Origin: Strigamia acuminata
Lineage: Eukaryota; Arthropoda; Chilopoda; Geophilomorpha; Linotaeniidae
NCBI GenBank assembly: GCA_949358305.1
Contig: OX442317.1
Location: 9,984,186 to 10,048,185 of the forward strand
Length of the DNA stretch: 64,000 nt
Reading direction: 5' to 3'
Shown here: positions 49,820-61,972 of the stretch, in pieces
Layout of the letters: every line of letters starts with the position of its first letter
Numbering within the stretch: the first letter of the stretch is position 1
Notes under the pieces: generated by a model
Databases searched by the model: none
What the model was told of the DNA's origin: nothing
Seen by the model: only the letters and a program-made list of their open reading frames with translations
Position numbers and translations under genes: made by a program

Positions 49820-52800
49820 TTAGTCCAAACTAATCATCTTATTGCCAATTCCATTGGCAGTGGACATTTGCAGAGGTTGTAAATGGTGATGAACCACAAT
49901 GTCTTTCTCCTTCTGCACCAATTCTTCTCGTTTCTTCACTTGTTTGCGCTCTTTCGCTCTTCTGTTTTGAAACCAGATCTTTACCTGCGACACAAAATTT
50001 ACTCATTAAAATACCGTATTTAGCAATTCATGACAATTTATTTATTTATTTATCTATTTATCTATTTATCTATTCAAAATGGCGATTAATGGTTTTGGAT
50101 TTGGGGGCATTTGTGCCGGGCCCGTGTCCACCTGCTTGGACAGGTGGACCAGGCACCAGGGTTTGCTTTAGGGAAGTGCAACTTATAAATTTATTTGTCT
50201 AGAAAAATTGTTTCTGTAAAAATGCCGTTTTTTTGTTTTTTATTTAGTTAAAAACGAAGTTTTGGACAACGAGAGGCATATAATTCGCCTAAAATGTGCT
50301 TTTCTCGGCTCAAAATGCATTTTTGCACAACAATATACAGTTTATTCGAATAAATTTTGCATTTTTCATATAAAAATTGCATTTATTCACAACAAAATGC
50401 AGTATTTTCGCATAAAATGTGCATTATTTTAGCTTATAAATTTGTAATTTAGATAGAAAAAAAGTCCATTTACGTGAAAAATTAAAAAAACGAATCGCGA
50501 ATGAAATGAACATTTTCCAACATAATCGCATGCACACTAATGATTATTATTTGTAGCGCAAGATAGAGAAAGGGAACGTTCTATTTTATTACTTTCCCTA
50601 TCTTATTCTGATGCAATTCCCGTCACAAATATTTAGTCATACACAATAGATTAGATTACGCTTTGCAATTATGCATCCAAGTGGTTCAAAACACAAAATA
50701 TTCAACACGAAATATAATTAAATAAATAGATAAATAGATAGTAAATATATTTTAGATTTCTGTCTTTACCTGTCGCTCTGATAAACCTAAAAGTTGAGCT
50801 AGTTCCGCTTTCCGCCGGATGGTGATGTATCGACTGTAATGAAATTCTTTCTCCAGTTCTAGTCTCTGCACGTCGCTATAAACAACGCGGTATTTGTCCT
50901 TCGTTCTCGTTTTTCCTACGAAAAACATAAAAAACACTTAGTTAAACTCATTTTTCCATTGAAACAAAAAAGAATAATTAAAAACCCATAAAACAAATCA
51001 TCACATATTTATACGGAAATCGACCACCACTGCTGCGGCGCAACTCGCACCGACCTCGGCAGCGCCCAACGCCAATCTTCGTCGAAACGCAAAACCGTCA
51101 TTTTCACACATTTCCACCATTAATTTGCCCACTAACATAGAAATAACCACCAATAGCAATGTCCTAACCATTGTAAAGGCAAAAATTGTCGACTTTATTG
51201 TTTGTCTTTTGCAGAAATGTGCTTAATGTATCGTTGAATGAAATGCAACGAGCTCATACACCGCAGGCCCGCAGCATGGGACTGAAGCAGCCACGTTGTT
51301 GAGTGCGAGTGAGTGCTCAATCATGGGGTCGGGACATGACAGGCACGCGAAAGGTGTTGTAGCGCGGCAGCTTTGCTGACAGGGGGAGGGCAACTGAGCT
51401 CATCCGAGCTCAACGTGTCTTCTTTGTGGGCGCCACCATTTGTCATGACGATGTGGACGTGAAAAGGGGGTGAGAACGATGTCGCTAATGTCCAAACATT
51501 TAAACGCAAACAACAACATGGAACGTTTGATAGCGGCCAGATAATGTCGGGGGTCGTGCGTCATGTCTGCGTCTGTGTCCGAAACCGACTGTGTGTTTAC
51601 AGTGTTGGGGTCGAATTCGCGACACCACAATGGGGGGATGAAATTTGATTGGGGCATTTTGGTTGTCCATTTAGTGAAATGGATTGGTTTGGTGCAGAAT
51701 CTCGAGTTGCAATGAACTGGTTTAGCAATAATGTAGGCAAAAATTTGCAATTATTCATGTTTTTTTTTAATTTTATGTCCGAAGTTTCGCAATTTTTTTT
51801 ATTTTTCGCCTCAGTTTTTAATTTTCTTGATTTTCCGACGAAGTTAATACAATTTTCTGGATTTTCCGACGAAATTAATACAATTTTCTTGATTTTCCGA
51901 CGAATTTCATACAATTTCCTTGATTTTCCGAATACATTTATGTAGTTTTGGATTTCCAGTCTAAATTGTAACATTTTCTTTACTTCCCGACCAAACCTTT
52001 CCCGACCGAATTTCAAAATCACGAGCAAAAACAATAAAAATTGCGAAGTATTTCTCCAGAACACGAAAAGAGCAGCGAACAACAAGCACCCAAACAATTC
52101 TAATTGCCGAATTTCACCATCCCAGATTCCCAGCACCTTTTCAGCCGAAAGCCCGCAACCCGCGTTGAAATATTACAGGTGACAAAGCGCGACTGGCGCA
52201 AATTTCTCCCTCCAGATCATCCATGAAAGCGCAAAATTAATCTTTCCCGCGTGTCCCACTCCCAATTGATCAGCCAAAAATGCTCAATCATGTGCGCGAA
52301 AAATTCGATCATTTATCACGCGGGTTGCTCGCACCGAGCACGAAAATGCGCGACAATCCGAGTTTAATCCAGATGGGTGGATGGGGAAATGTTTTCCAGG
52401 GGGCTTTGACTTGTAGGAAGAGGGCGGTAATGAGTCGGGTGCCCTTAATGAGTCTCGTGGGGGTCAAAGGGGGACAGTAAGGGGTTGGTAAATGCATTGC
52501 TGGCGCCAAATCATTTTGGCTGAACGAAATTCAAGGACGAATGCCAAATTTTGGAAGAATAAGAGGAATAAAAGGGAAAATAAAATGAATTTTTGGCAGT
52601 TTTTGATTGGTTTAGGTGGAAACGAATGCCGGGGGTGGAGCTTTGTACTGGGTAGGGCAAAAATGGGGTCTGGTCAACCGTCGATTGGAAGTATTTTTAA
52701 TTTTTTTTTTTTTTTTGCAATTTGTTGGATGAAATTGAGAGTAAATGATGAGGTTTAGATTTCTGATTGATTGGTGTCGAAAAAGGTGAATATGGAGTTA

Positions 52801-53815
52801 ATAACGTGAGAATTTATGGAATTTGTCGGTTGGTTAATGTTGAAAAAATGGTCATAATTGACTTCAGGTAATGAGAATATAATGAAGTTTTTGTAAAAAT
52901 GTCCGGAATTGACTTTTAAATAATGAAATTCGAATAAATGGGGAAAGTAACAGGAAGTTACAAAAATCGAAGATTTTTCTTTATAATGAAAGTCGGAAAT
53001 GGTCAAAATTGACTTAAAATAAGAATAAACGACAAAACTCTCGAAACAATGGTTAATATTGAATTGAAGCAGTACGAAACGATAAAAACACTCGAGTTTT
53101 CTTTAATTATACTCGAAAAGTGGTTAAAAGTGACAAAAACTCGATTTTTCTTAAACTAAATTCGAAAAAAAATGGTCAAATCTGACCTAAAATTACAGGA
53201 AAGACAAAACAAATCGATTTAAGGTAACTCGAAAAAATAGCAAAATTTAGTTGAAATAATCGAAAAACGGTCAAACTCGACTTTCAAAATGAGTAAAAAC
53301 GAAATTCTTCCACTTTTATTTCTCTAAACGGTCAAAATTATTTATTTTCGTTTAACTAAAGTCGAAAAAATGTCCAAACAATTCAATTAATAAAATCTGA
53401 AGGAAACAAAAAAACGACGGAAAAGTGAGTAAACTCTTTCTTTCCTTCCATTTGGTGATTGATGGGGTCTAAATCGATTCACCTTGACCCATTAATCGTG
53501 CAAGAAGTCTCGGATTTGTCTGCTGGCGTGTGTCGGTGAGAGATTTGTCAAAGGGACAAAAGGGACGTGGGGATTAGTCGATGGTCAATTGCACCGATGT
53601 TGGCGACTAAAGAAATGATAGTCTCACTTGGCTTCTTCTTCCATCACCCCCTGCTCTACCTGGCCTCCTTTTGTCCACTTTGTACGTCCCCCAATCACAG
53701 ACATGTTGACAAACTGGTTGTGGGACAACAAATGGACATTTGCTTCACCTCCCCCGACCCCTCTCGTCACCTCGCTCTTGTGCGAAACACACATTTTCTT
53801 TGATGTCGAAAAGTC

Positions 53816-53852
<37 letters not shown>

Positions 53853-55597
53853 TTTTTGGAAATATTTTTTAGGTTTAATTTTTGAATTGTGTTTGGAGAT
53901 GTTTCGGTTAATTTAGGGTTATTTTTATTGATGCGTTTCGTTTAAGTCGTGTGATGGCTCAATAAAGATCGAAAAGCTTTTTTATTGCGGCAATATCGTC
54001 AATTTAAATTGCCGTCTTAAGTGGCGATGAGTTGAGTATAGAGAAGAATTGATTTTGTTGTATAAATAAGGAAATATAGTGAAGTGTGAATTGGTTTAAA
54101 ATTTAACTAACTTGTAAGTGGTCTAATTGGGTGTAAATGTCATGGAAAAGGCACTAAATCTTTTTTTTTTGTGTTTTATAAAATTAATAGAAATACATAC
54201 TATGTTAAAGTCTAGAAAATGCTCATATTTTGTCTGAAAAGGCCTAAAAATGCACAAATTTTGTCTGAAAAGGCCTAAAAATGCTCAAATTTTGTCTGAA
54301 AAGGCCTAAAAATGCTCAAATTTTGTTTGAAAAAGCCTAAAAATGCTCAAATTTTGTTTCAAAAGGCCTAAAAATGCTCAAATTTTGTCTGAAAAGGCCT
54401 AAAAATGTTCAAAATTAGTTTGAAAAGGCCTAAAATGCTCAAATTTTGTCTGAAAAGGCTTAAAAGTCTACAAAATTAGTTTGAAAAGGTCTAAAAATGG
54501 TAAAAATTTGTTTGAAGATTCTTTAAAATGCTCAAATTGTGTGTTAATGTTGTCAAATCTACTTGGAAAGGACTAAAAATAGTGACACAGACTAAAATAA
54601 TTTTAATAAACGTAAAAACACTGATAAAAGCTTTTAAAAAAGGCCTAAAGTAAAAATCAAACGAAAAAGCAGAAACCGATCAAAACATCTTTAAAAATCT
54701 TCAAAAAAAAAATGTGAACCGCTTTTAAAAAAATCTAATGATGCTCTAACAACTAACACCTTTGAAAAAACACCGAAAAATACCGTAAAACACGTCAAAT
54801 AATGTAATAATAATAATAAAAAAAGAAACCCTTCAAAACATAGTTCACAAAAAGGCTTAAAACGATAAAACCGACGATTAAAAAGTTGAAAAAGCGGAGA
54901 AATCACTTGTAAAACCCCCGAAACGAGTCAGAAAAAGCGAAAAAAGTGTAGAAAAGATGTAATAAGTTGAAAAAGGTGTACCTGGATTGCACTGCGTTTG
55001 GTAAGACGGCTTTTTGATCCAATCGTAGGGACTTCGAATAATCGGCGGCCTCAAGCCCTGCTGCACGTTGATGGAGCCATGCTGCTGAATGCCCAGCACA
55101 TGATGATGATTCGCACCCGCACCGGGCGAGTCCGAGCTGGAAACCCCGTCGCTCGACACCGTCAAGCCCGAATCGGGCGACTGTTGCCCGCCGTGAATAC
55201 TCAAGTCCTGCGGCGGCTGATGCAGCTGCTGCTGCGGCTGCGAGAAGTCCTGCACCGCGCCCAACTTAAAACCCGAATTGTACGCCCCGTTGGCCGGGCT
55301 CCCGCACGCGGGGCCCGACAAGTGCGCGCACGGGCTCCGGGGGGCCCACTCGTCGAAAACCGGGGTCCGCGAACAGCTGGACGAGGCGGAGAAAACCGAG
55401 GTGGAATTGGCCGGCGCCTGCCACGACGGCTGGTCCGCGGCGCCGCCGAACTGACTCATCGCGCACGGCATCTCCTGGTGGTGCGCGCCCGCGAACTGCG
55501 TCGGCGCGGGCGGCTGCGCCTGTCCGTACGGGTAGTGGTGGCCCATCGCGCCGAACTGGTGTCGCATGGCGGGATAGGACTCGTAGTAGAAGACCAT
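49820..55597 (-). CDS. cad: Caudal-type homeobox transcription factor, 3 exons
   Basis: Coding exons in order: 55597-54982 (616 nt), 50915-50770 (146 nt), 49984-49820 (165 nt, stop TAA), giving 308 residues with matching phases. The nuclear protein binds DNA to pattern the posterior body and gut. Exon 1 has a Gln/Pro/Ser/Gly-rich activator-like region and, at residues 190-199, the [10 protein letters not shown] hexapeptide used to contact Extradenticle/PBC partners. The homeodomain starts about residue 207 ([20 protein letters not shown]), is split at SERQ|VKIWF, and has the recognition helix [12 protein letters not shown]. The conserved split and the [16 protein letters not shown] segment are diagnostic of the Cdx/caudal class. 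Exon 1 is far more GC-rich than its surroundings. The start is chosen by family length; the frame stays open upstream to 56074. Confidence 0.95.
49985..50769 (-). other. caudal intron 2
   Basis: The 785-nt intron splits the homeodomain. It includes an (ATTT/ATCT)n tract near 50036-50075 and degenerate AAAATGCATTTTT-like words (50220-50480). No coding signal. Confidence 0.85.
50916..54981 (-). other. caudal intron 1, with minisatellite
   Basis: The 4.07-kb intron separates the hexapeptide exon from the homeodomain exons. It has no supported gene. It contains T-rich tracts (52705-52725, 53819-53848), degenerate arrays of words like GGTCAAAATTGACTT (52840-53360) and a 31-bp repeat array listed separately. 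Short frames such as 51597-52136 and 53567-53885 lack any family resemblance. Developmental enhancers may lie here; none can be called from sequence alone. Confidence 0.7.
54205..54530. repeat. 31-bp minisatellite in caudal intron 1
   Basis: The unit AAAAGGCCTAAAAATGCTCA plus AATTTTGTCTG repeats about nine times, with increasing divergence downstream. Confidence 0.9.
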
Positions 55598-56830
55598 GTT
55601 GCCGCTGCCGGCCGGGGGGTTGGGGTCGCTGTGGCCATTCGGGGACCACGTGCCCCCGCCGCAGCGGTCCGGGAGGCGTGACGTATCCAGGTGGATGATT
55701 TGCCGCGTGTGGCTGCAGTTTGGTGCGGGGCAAACGAGTTTTACGTCCGCGCGAGAGACATGTTTGTGTTTGGTTTGTTGTTGTGCGGACACGGATGGAT
55801 GGATGATGGGATTTTTGTTTGGAGATAGCGGGCGCTTGCTCGTGGCTCGGCCGTCTGATTGGTCGGTTTGGTGCTGGCGTTTTGAGTTGGCGGCGGGAGC
55901 CAATAGGGTGAGGGCGGTTTTGGAGTTGGGTTTTGGGTTTGGGTGAGGTTTCCGAGAGAGATTGGACGGTTTTGAGGCCATTTTTTGCGGGCTGGTGATG
56001 GCTGGTGCTGGGTTTTGAGCTTTTTTTGTTGTTTTTTTTGTGTGTGGGGGAAATTGTAAAGTCAAAAACATCAAATTCGTATTAAAAACAGTATTTTTGG
56101 CCTTGTTGTTGACATTTTTAAATTTGTTTCTGCATTAAAACGTTAAAGAAATTGTAAAAATACTGAAAAATAAACAAAAAATTTGTGAAATCACTCAACA
56201 ATGAACAGAAAATTGAAAAAAAAATCAAATTTAACCGAAAAACCAATTTTATTTTACTTAAAAAAATATAATCTTGTACCAAAATTCTGCAAAATGAACA
56301 TTTGTCAAATTTGTCAATTTTAAGTGAAAAACACCAATTTGATTGTCAACAATAGTTGGGAGTTTGGCAGGGCAGCAAAGGGGTTGCAAGAATGAAAATG
56401 GATGAGAATGTGGAAGAAACGAAACGGTTTGTAAGAAAATGATTTTTGTGTATTAGGAAGTGTATAGATAATGGTTGATACGGGGAAAGATTGATATGAA
56501 GGCTGTGTGTGCAAGTGATAAGTGGCAGTGGTACGACATGAGTTGAGACAACAAGCTTTAGATTAAAAGGCGGTTCTCCTTCCTCCCTCGTGAGTTGTGC
56601 ACCAACCAACACATGCAAAAAAGAGCAAATATTTGCACGCGTTTCTCACCACGCATTTCTTTGAGGGGTCGGTTTAATCTTTTGAAGCTGCGTTCCTCAC
56701 AGACTAGGTGACGCCAAATATGTCAATAGATAGGATTTTTTTTATTTTTTATTATTTTTTATTTTTTATTTTTTTTTTGGTTTGATTATCGAGAAATGTT
56801 TTTTAGATAGTGGGAAATGTGTTTTTAGTT
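55598..56830 (-). other. caudal upstream region, open frame and probable 5' UTR/promoter
   Basis: The caudal frame stays open to 56074, including an in-frame ATG, encoding a Pro/Lys/Ser-rich stretch of about 159 extra residues. Composition is low-complexity and not recognisably caudal, so 5' UTR is more likely than coding. Beyond 56074 the DNA is AT-rich with no gene. Confidence 0.5.
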
Positions 56831-56966
56831 TTCTAAGAAGTGCTCAAATGGAAATGGTTTTTAAGTATTGAATGGAATTTTTTTTCTTCAAAATTTTGTG
56901 TATAAAATTTATTTTACATTTTTTTTTATGTTATTTGTTATCATTTTTAATTTTTTTGAAATGTTT

Positions 56967-57125
56967 TTTCACTTTTACAAAATATTTTTCAACAATTTTC
57001 ACTTTTACAAAATATTTTTCAACAATTTTCACTTTTACAAAATATTTTTCAACAATTTTCACTTTTACAAAATATTTTTCAACAATTTTCACTTTTAAAA
57101 AATATTTTTCAACAATTTTCATTTT
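56967..57125. repeat. 30-bp minisatellite
   Basis: The unit ACTTTTACAAAATATTTTTC plus AACAATTTTC repeats five to six times, with decayed copies to about 57340. Frames through it stay open only because the period is a multiple of three. Confidence 0.9.
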
Positions 57126-57349
57126 TAAAAAACATTTTTTTAAGAAGTGAAAATTTTTTATAAAAATATTTTTTAATTTTAAAGAATTTTTAACATTTTT
57201 TACTTTCAAGAATATTTTTCAACAATTTTACTTTAAAAAAAAAAACCTTTTTTAATACTTTTCAACAATTTTACTTTTAAAAAAAAAAGTTTTTTAATAT
57301 TTTTCAACAGTTTTACTATAATATTTACTTTCAATATTTTTTAAAATCC

Positions 57350-60300
57350 TTTTTCACGAGTATAAAAGCGCGCTCAAACCAAACTAAAGGATGCTTCGTA
57401 AAATTCACTTTTCGCAGCAAAACAGCGTGAAGATGAGTGCAAATGAAAAATGCGTGCGTCCCTATTTCATTTTGCGACGAACATCATAAAACGATTCATC
57501 ACTCGCACCTTTATAGACGCGCACACCGTAATGGCGCTCTTTTAAGAATAATTTGTAAAATCATAAAACTGTTAAGCGCAAAGAAACGAAGAGAAAATTA
57601 GTGTGTAATATCGTTGCCTCGCAGCAGCCATTTACACTTTTCCCTCGGCTTCTCCACCATCTTGACGCCCGCGGTTGCGGATGGATTCATGATCAACCTG
57701 GGATTACATTGTTTCGAGCTACGTTTGATTCGCTCCACTCTCACGTGACTCATAATTCATTGCTCCGCTGTAATGATGTTTATAATGGAGTTGCAGTCGC
57801 GTTTGTTTTGTCGCTGTGTTGTGATGCTTGCGCCAAATATGGAAATGGGGCAGCGCGATTCGTTATTCGTTTCATTTGTGTTCGTGCCATGTAATTAGTA
57901 GTTAATAGTTAATTGGTGCGGTGTAAAAGTTTATGGGTTGAAGAGGAAGGAAGGAACATAGTTGGATGGTGTGGTATTGTTTGTAGTTGGGGTTTAAGTG
58001 AATTTAGTCGTAAATATTTTATGTTTTATGTGGAGTTTGTTTAATGGGGTGGGCAAATGGTGGCAACTGGCAAGGAGAAATAAGGAGAAATAAGATTGTC
58101 GAATTAATTGTGGAGAAGAAGAATTTTCGAGAAAATTGTCTAATATTGCCATATTGGAAATGAAAAGAAGAAATGGAAATGGAAAAATGGACTCATATTG
58201 AACAAAGTAGAAAAAATTAAGGAAATTAAATTATGAAATGAATGGAAAAATGAAATAAAATGGTTGAAAAATGAAATAAAATGGTTGAAAAATGAAATAA
58301 AATGGTGGAAAAATGGAATAAAATGGTGGGAAAATGAAATAAAATTGTGAAATTAATAAAAAAAAATGAAATAAAATTGTGCAATAAACAGAAAAATTAA
58401 ATTAAATTGTGAAATAAACAGAAAAATTAAATTAAATTGGTAAATAAACAAAAAAATGAAATAAAATGGTAGAAAAACGAAATAAATGAAAAAATGAAAC
58501 AAAATGGCGGAGAGATGAAATAAAATTGTAAAATAAATGGAACAATGAAATAAAATTCTTAAAAAAAAAATTGGAAAATAAAGCATAATAAAATTGTGAA
58601 AAAGATACGCAAAAGATTAAATTGAAAAGCTAAAACAAAAAGATATCAAAACCACTTTGTTTTAATCATTCTTATCACACGAAACTATTTAATTTTTTAA
58701 CAATACGTTTCTATTTTTATTTTTATAAACTTCTCCAAAATTCCACCCTTTTATTTATTCCCTCACACATTTCGTGCACATTTTCCCAACACTGATCGAT
58801 TGTATCACCTTTAATTTAAATGTTCGTGCACCCTTTACAAGGAAATTAAACGATGCAATCAACAAACTCCAGTAGCAACAAAGTGACAAGGGTCAGCGTG
58901 AATCGTGACCCTGACCGGGGCCAAGGGGTAAAAGTGAAGGAGGAACCGCCTCCCAAATTACTTGTGTGTAAACGACACCGCACCGCCATCCCCCAACCGA
59001 ACGCTTCGAAAAGAGGAAAATTAATTTCTTTTTTTGGAATAAATGTAAAAGTCTGTAATTAGGACTGAAAGTCGAGTCAATGGCAGTCGGAAGTGTCTTA
59101 ATGTCACATGGTCACGCTGGTTTTCCACCCAACATCGCACTGAGGTGTGATTCGCGTCACCCACAAACCGGAGCCAAAGCTCGGGGAGGTTCCACAGCAG
59201 TGGCAAGCATTTGTTGGAAATAATATTTTGCACGAATGTGTACATTTGTTTGTTGTTGTTTTTTGTTTTTTGTTTTTTGTTTTTTGTTTGCGATTTAATG
59301 TTGTTTGACCATAGTTTTCTATGTTTTGGTTATTTTATCAATATTTTCACTTATTTTAGTTAATTTTTTCGACATTTTCACTCATTTTGCTTAAGTATTT
59401 TCATATTTTCACTTTCTTTGGTCTGATTTTTCAACTTTTTCGACTGTTTTGGTCAAATTTTCCAACTTTTTGACTATTTTTGGTCAAATTTTCCAAATTT
59501 TTTACGGTTTTTGGTCAAATTTTCCAACATTTTCACAGTTTTTGGTCATATATTTCTACATTTTCACTTTTTTTGGTCATATATTTCTACATTTTCACTT
59601 TTTTTGGCCATATTCTTTTTTTTTACTGTATTTGGTCACATTTTTCACAAATGCCCCAAATTTTGACCATTCTATCCATCATCTTCCACCACGTTCTTTT
59701 TTATCTCAACTTCTTTTTATTTCTTTTTATTAAAAAAGAATTCTTCAAATTCTCTTTTTTCTTTCTTTTTTTTTCCATCTGGCACTTTTCCTGTGATTCG
59801 CTCTTGCACCCCTAAGGAGGGGCGTCTTGTTGTCCAGTGGTCTTTTCTCCCTTCATCCGTGGGTCGTTTACAAATTGCTCGCGTCCGTCTCCCGTTCTCC
59901 TGATTACAGACATGCCGCCATTTGCCTTAAGGGGGAGTTGGCAACAACAACTTCACCTGCCTTTAGATGGATTAAGCCTCCGGTCAAAAAAAGAATGACC
60001 ATTATTCACAAAAATTCAGGGAGGGTTTCACCAACTCGCTGTCACGAACTCGAAAACCCATAAAAATAAGAATGAAAATTTTTTTTAATTTTCAATTTTT
60101 TTTTACAATTTCATTCTACAATTTTCCAACTTTTCTCTCTAATTTTCCAATTTTTTTTGTCCATTTATTCAATTTTTTTTTCATTTTTCAATTTTTCTTC
60201 TCCAGTTTTTCCATTCTTTTTCTTCTTCCAATTTTTCACAACTTTTCATTATTTTTCCAACTTTTTTCAATTCTTCCAATTTTTCCAATTTGTTCCAATG

Positions 60301-61860
60301 TGGCCAAATTTCTTTGTTTGGTTGGTCAACGACTTGTCCACCCCCGCCCGTGACCTTTGACTTTGTCGGCCATTTTCCCCCGAGTTGGGGATTGAGTTGT
60401 CGGCACTTTTATCTGCAAACTGCGCCTCTTTTCGCTTGTTCGAAGGCGGTTCCCCGTCCCTAATGAAGACGCCATTAAGGCACAGCTGTTGAGGGATTCC
60501 CACTCGAAAAGAATTAAAACCAAATGAAACACAAAATTTGCACATCCAAATTCGCCACTTTTTCACACAAACTTTAAACGTTTTATTTCATTTTTATGAC
60601 ATTACATAACTGAGAGCTGCCCACACTTTCCAGTGTAATTTGAATGGGAAAGTCAAACAATGGTCGGAAATGACAGATGTGTGGTTATGGTGAGTAAAAT
60701 CAATGAACGGAAAAGTGCAATGGCGGTTGCGTTGTTTAATAGTGAGGAAATATGGACACGTAGTTTTATTTATTTATTGTGTTTAAATGTGTGAAAGATG
60801 TTTTGTTGATACTTAACGTCTGTTTCAGCTGTTTATTGCGTTGCAAACTGTTTTTCCGAGGCTAAAATTGGTTGCAAAAGCCAAAATAAAATACAAAATA
60901 TTAAACAATATCAATTTTTTACCAAGAAAACACTGAAAAATGCTATTGTTTTGTTTATTGACACTTAAAACACATTTTATTTGTTGTTTTTAGACTAAAC
61001 TTGGTTGAAAATGCAAAAACAAATTACAAATTCAATTTGAAAACAATAACAAATTTCTCAGCTTATAAACACTTTTAAAAATCCTATTGTTGACATAGAA
61101 ACAAATAAAAACACACTTTATTTGTTGTTTCGAGCGAAAATGACCAAATGAAAACAATCAAACAATCGACGCGAAAATGAATTAGTGGAGCGGGCCAGAC
61201 GCGTCTCGCATGCGGCAGGCGTGGCGCACGTTCCGGTCCCGGTTACACCGCTCGTAATTGGCGTCCACAAACGCGATTGGGTTCCGCGCGATGACTGGGC
61301 GTGGCCGGCGCTCAAGTGACGGCTTCGTCCATTCGCTGCGGGATGATTGCGATGATGGGTGGGAGCACCACTCTAGGGACCGTGGCTAATAGGGGTCGTT
61401 AATTGGGTCGGCCAAGCGCGAGAGTGGAAGAATGGAAATTCCGTGGAGACGTTTTGATGGAAATTGAGTTTGATGAAAATGGACCCAAAAAAAAATAAAA
61501 AGTAAAAAGTAAAAAAAAAATATATTTTATTTTTATTTTATTTTATTTTTTGGTTTTTCTTGTAAATTTTTGTCTTATTTATTGATTTAGCGCTGGATGC
61601 AGCTAAAGTACAAGGTGTTGTTTAGTTAGGTCCGAGCCGAAGATGAAAAACGCCGCCGTGTTGACCCGAGACTGGAATTGCACAGATAAAACGCCAAGAG
61701 AAACGCGATTTTTAACAAGTTGCTAACCAACTGTGTATACCAAATGGGAGGCATTTATTTGTGACGAATTATTGCTTCCTAATTCCTTTACGATTAGTCG
61801 TATATCAAATTCTAGATATGACTATTAAATATCTGCCTTCTTCAATGTTTACTCTTTTCC
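57350..61860. other. Upstream caudal intergenic region, no gene seen
   Basis: Contains AT-rich arrays: TGAAATAAAATGGT units at about 58240-58520, TTTTGGTCAAATTTTCCAAC units at 59370-59650, a GTTTTTT run at 59255-59290, and T-rich tracts at 60070-60300. Short frames (57601-57894, 58853-59062, 59827-60063) have no recognisable motif. Regulatory elements may be present but cannot be called. Confidence 0.55.
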
Positions 61861-61865
61861 CTCGG

Positions 61866-61972
61866 TAACCACCATGGATCTCTCCAAGGGTTATTGGCAA
61901 GTCGAATTGAAACCCGTAGATCGTCCACAAACGGCGTTTTGCTCACCAAATTGGGCGCTTGATGTTTAATAG
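61866..61972 (+). pseudogene. Ty3/gypsy reverse-transcriptase relic
   Basis: The plus-strand codons read MDLSKGYWQVELKPVDRPQT, then AFCSP, matching the RT block of element C (DLSKGYWQVELKPEDK...TAFYSP). A one-base slip after the SP codons moves the continuation GRLMFN to another frame. Nothing else of the element is visible nearby, so this is an old isolated fragment. Confidence 0.7.

Noticed and set aside
55004-55681. 227-codon Arg-rich ORF on the plus strand
   Set aside because: It is the antisense shadow of GC-rich caudal exon 1.
56868-57209. Phe/Lys-rich ORFs of 76-92 codons
   Set aside because: Frames through a 30-bp minisatellite with period divisible by three.
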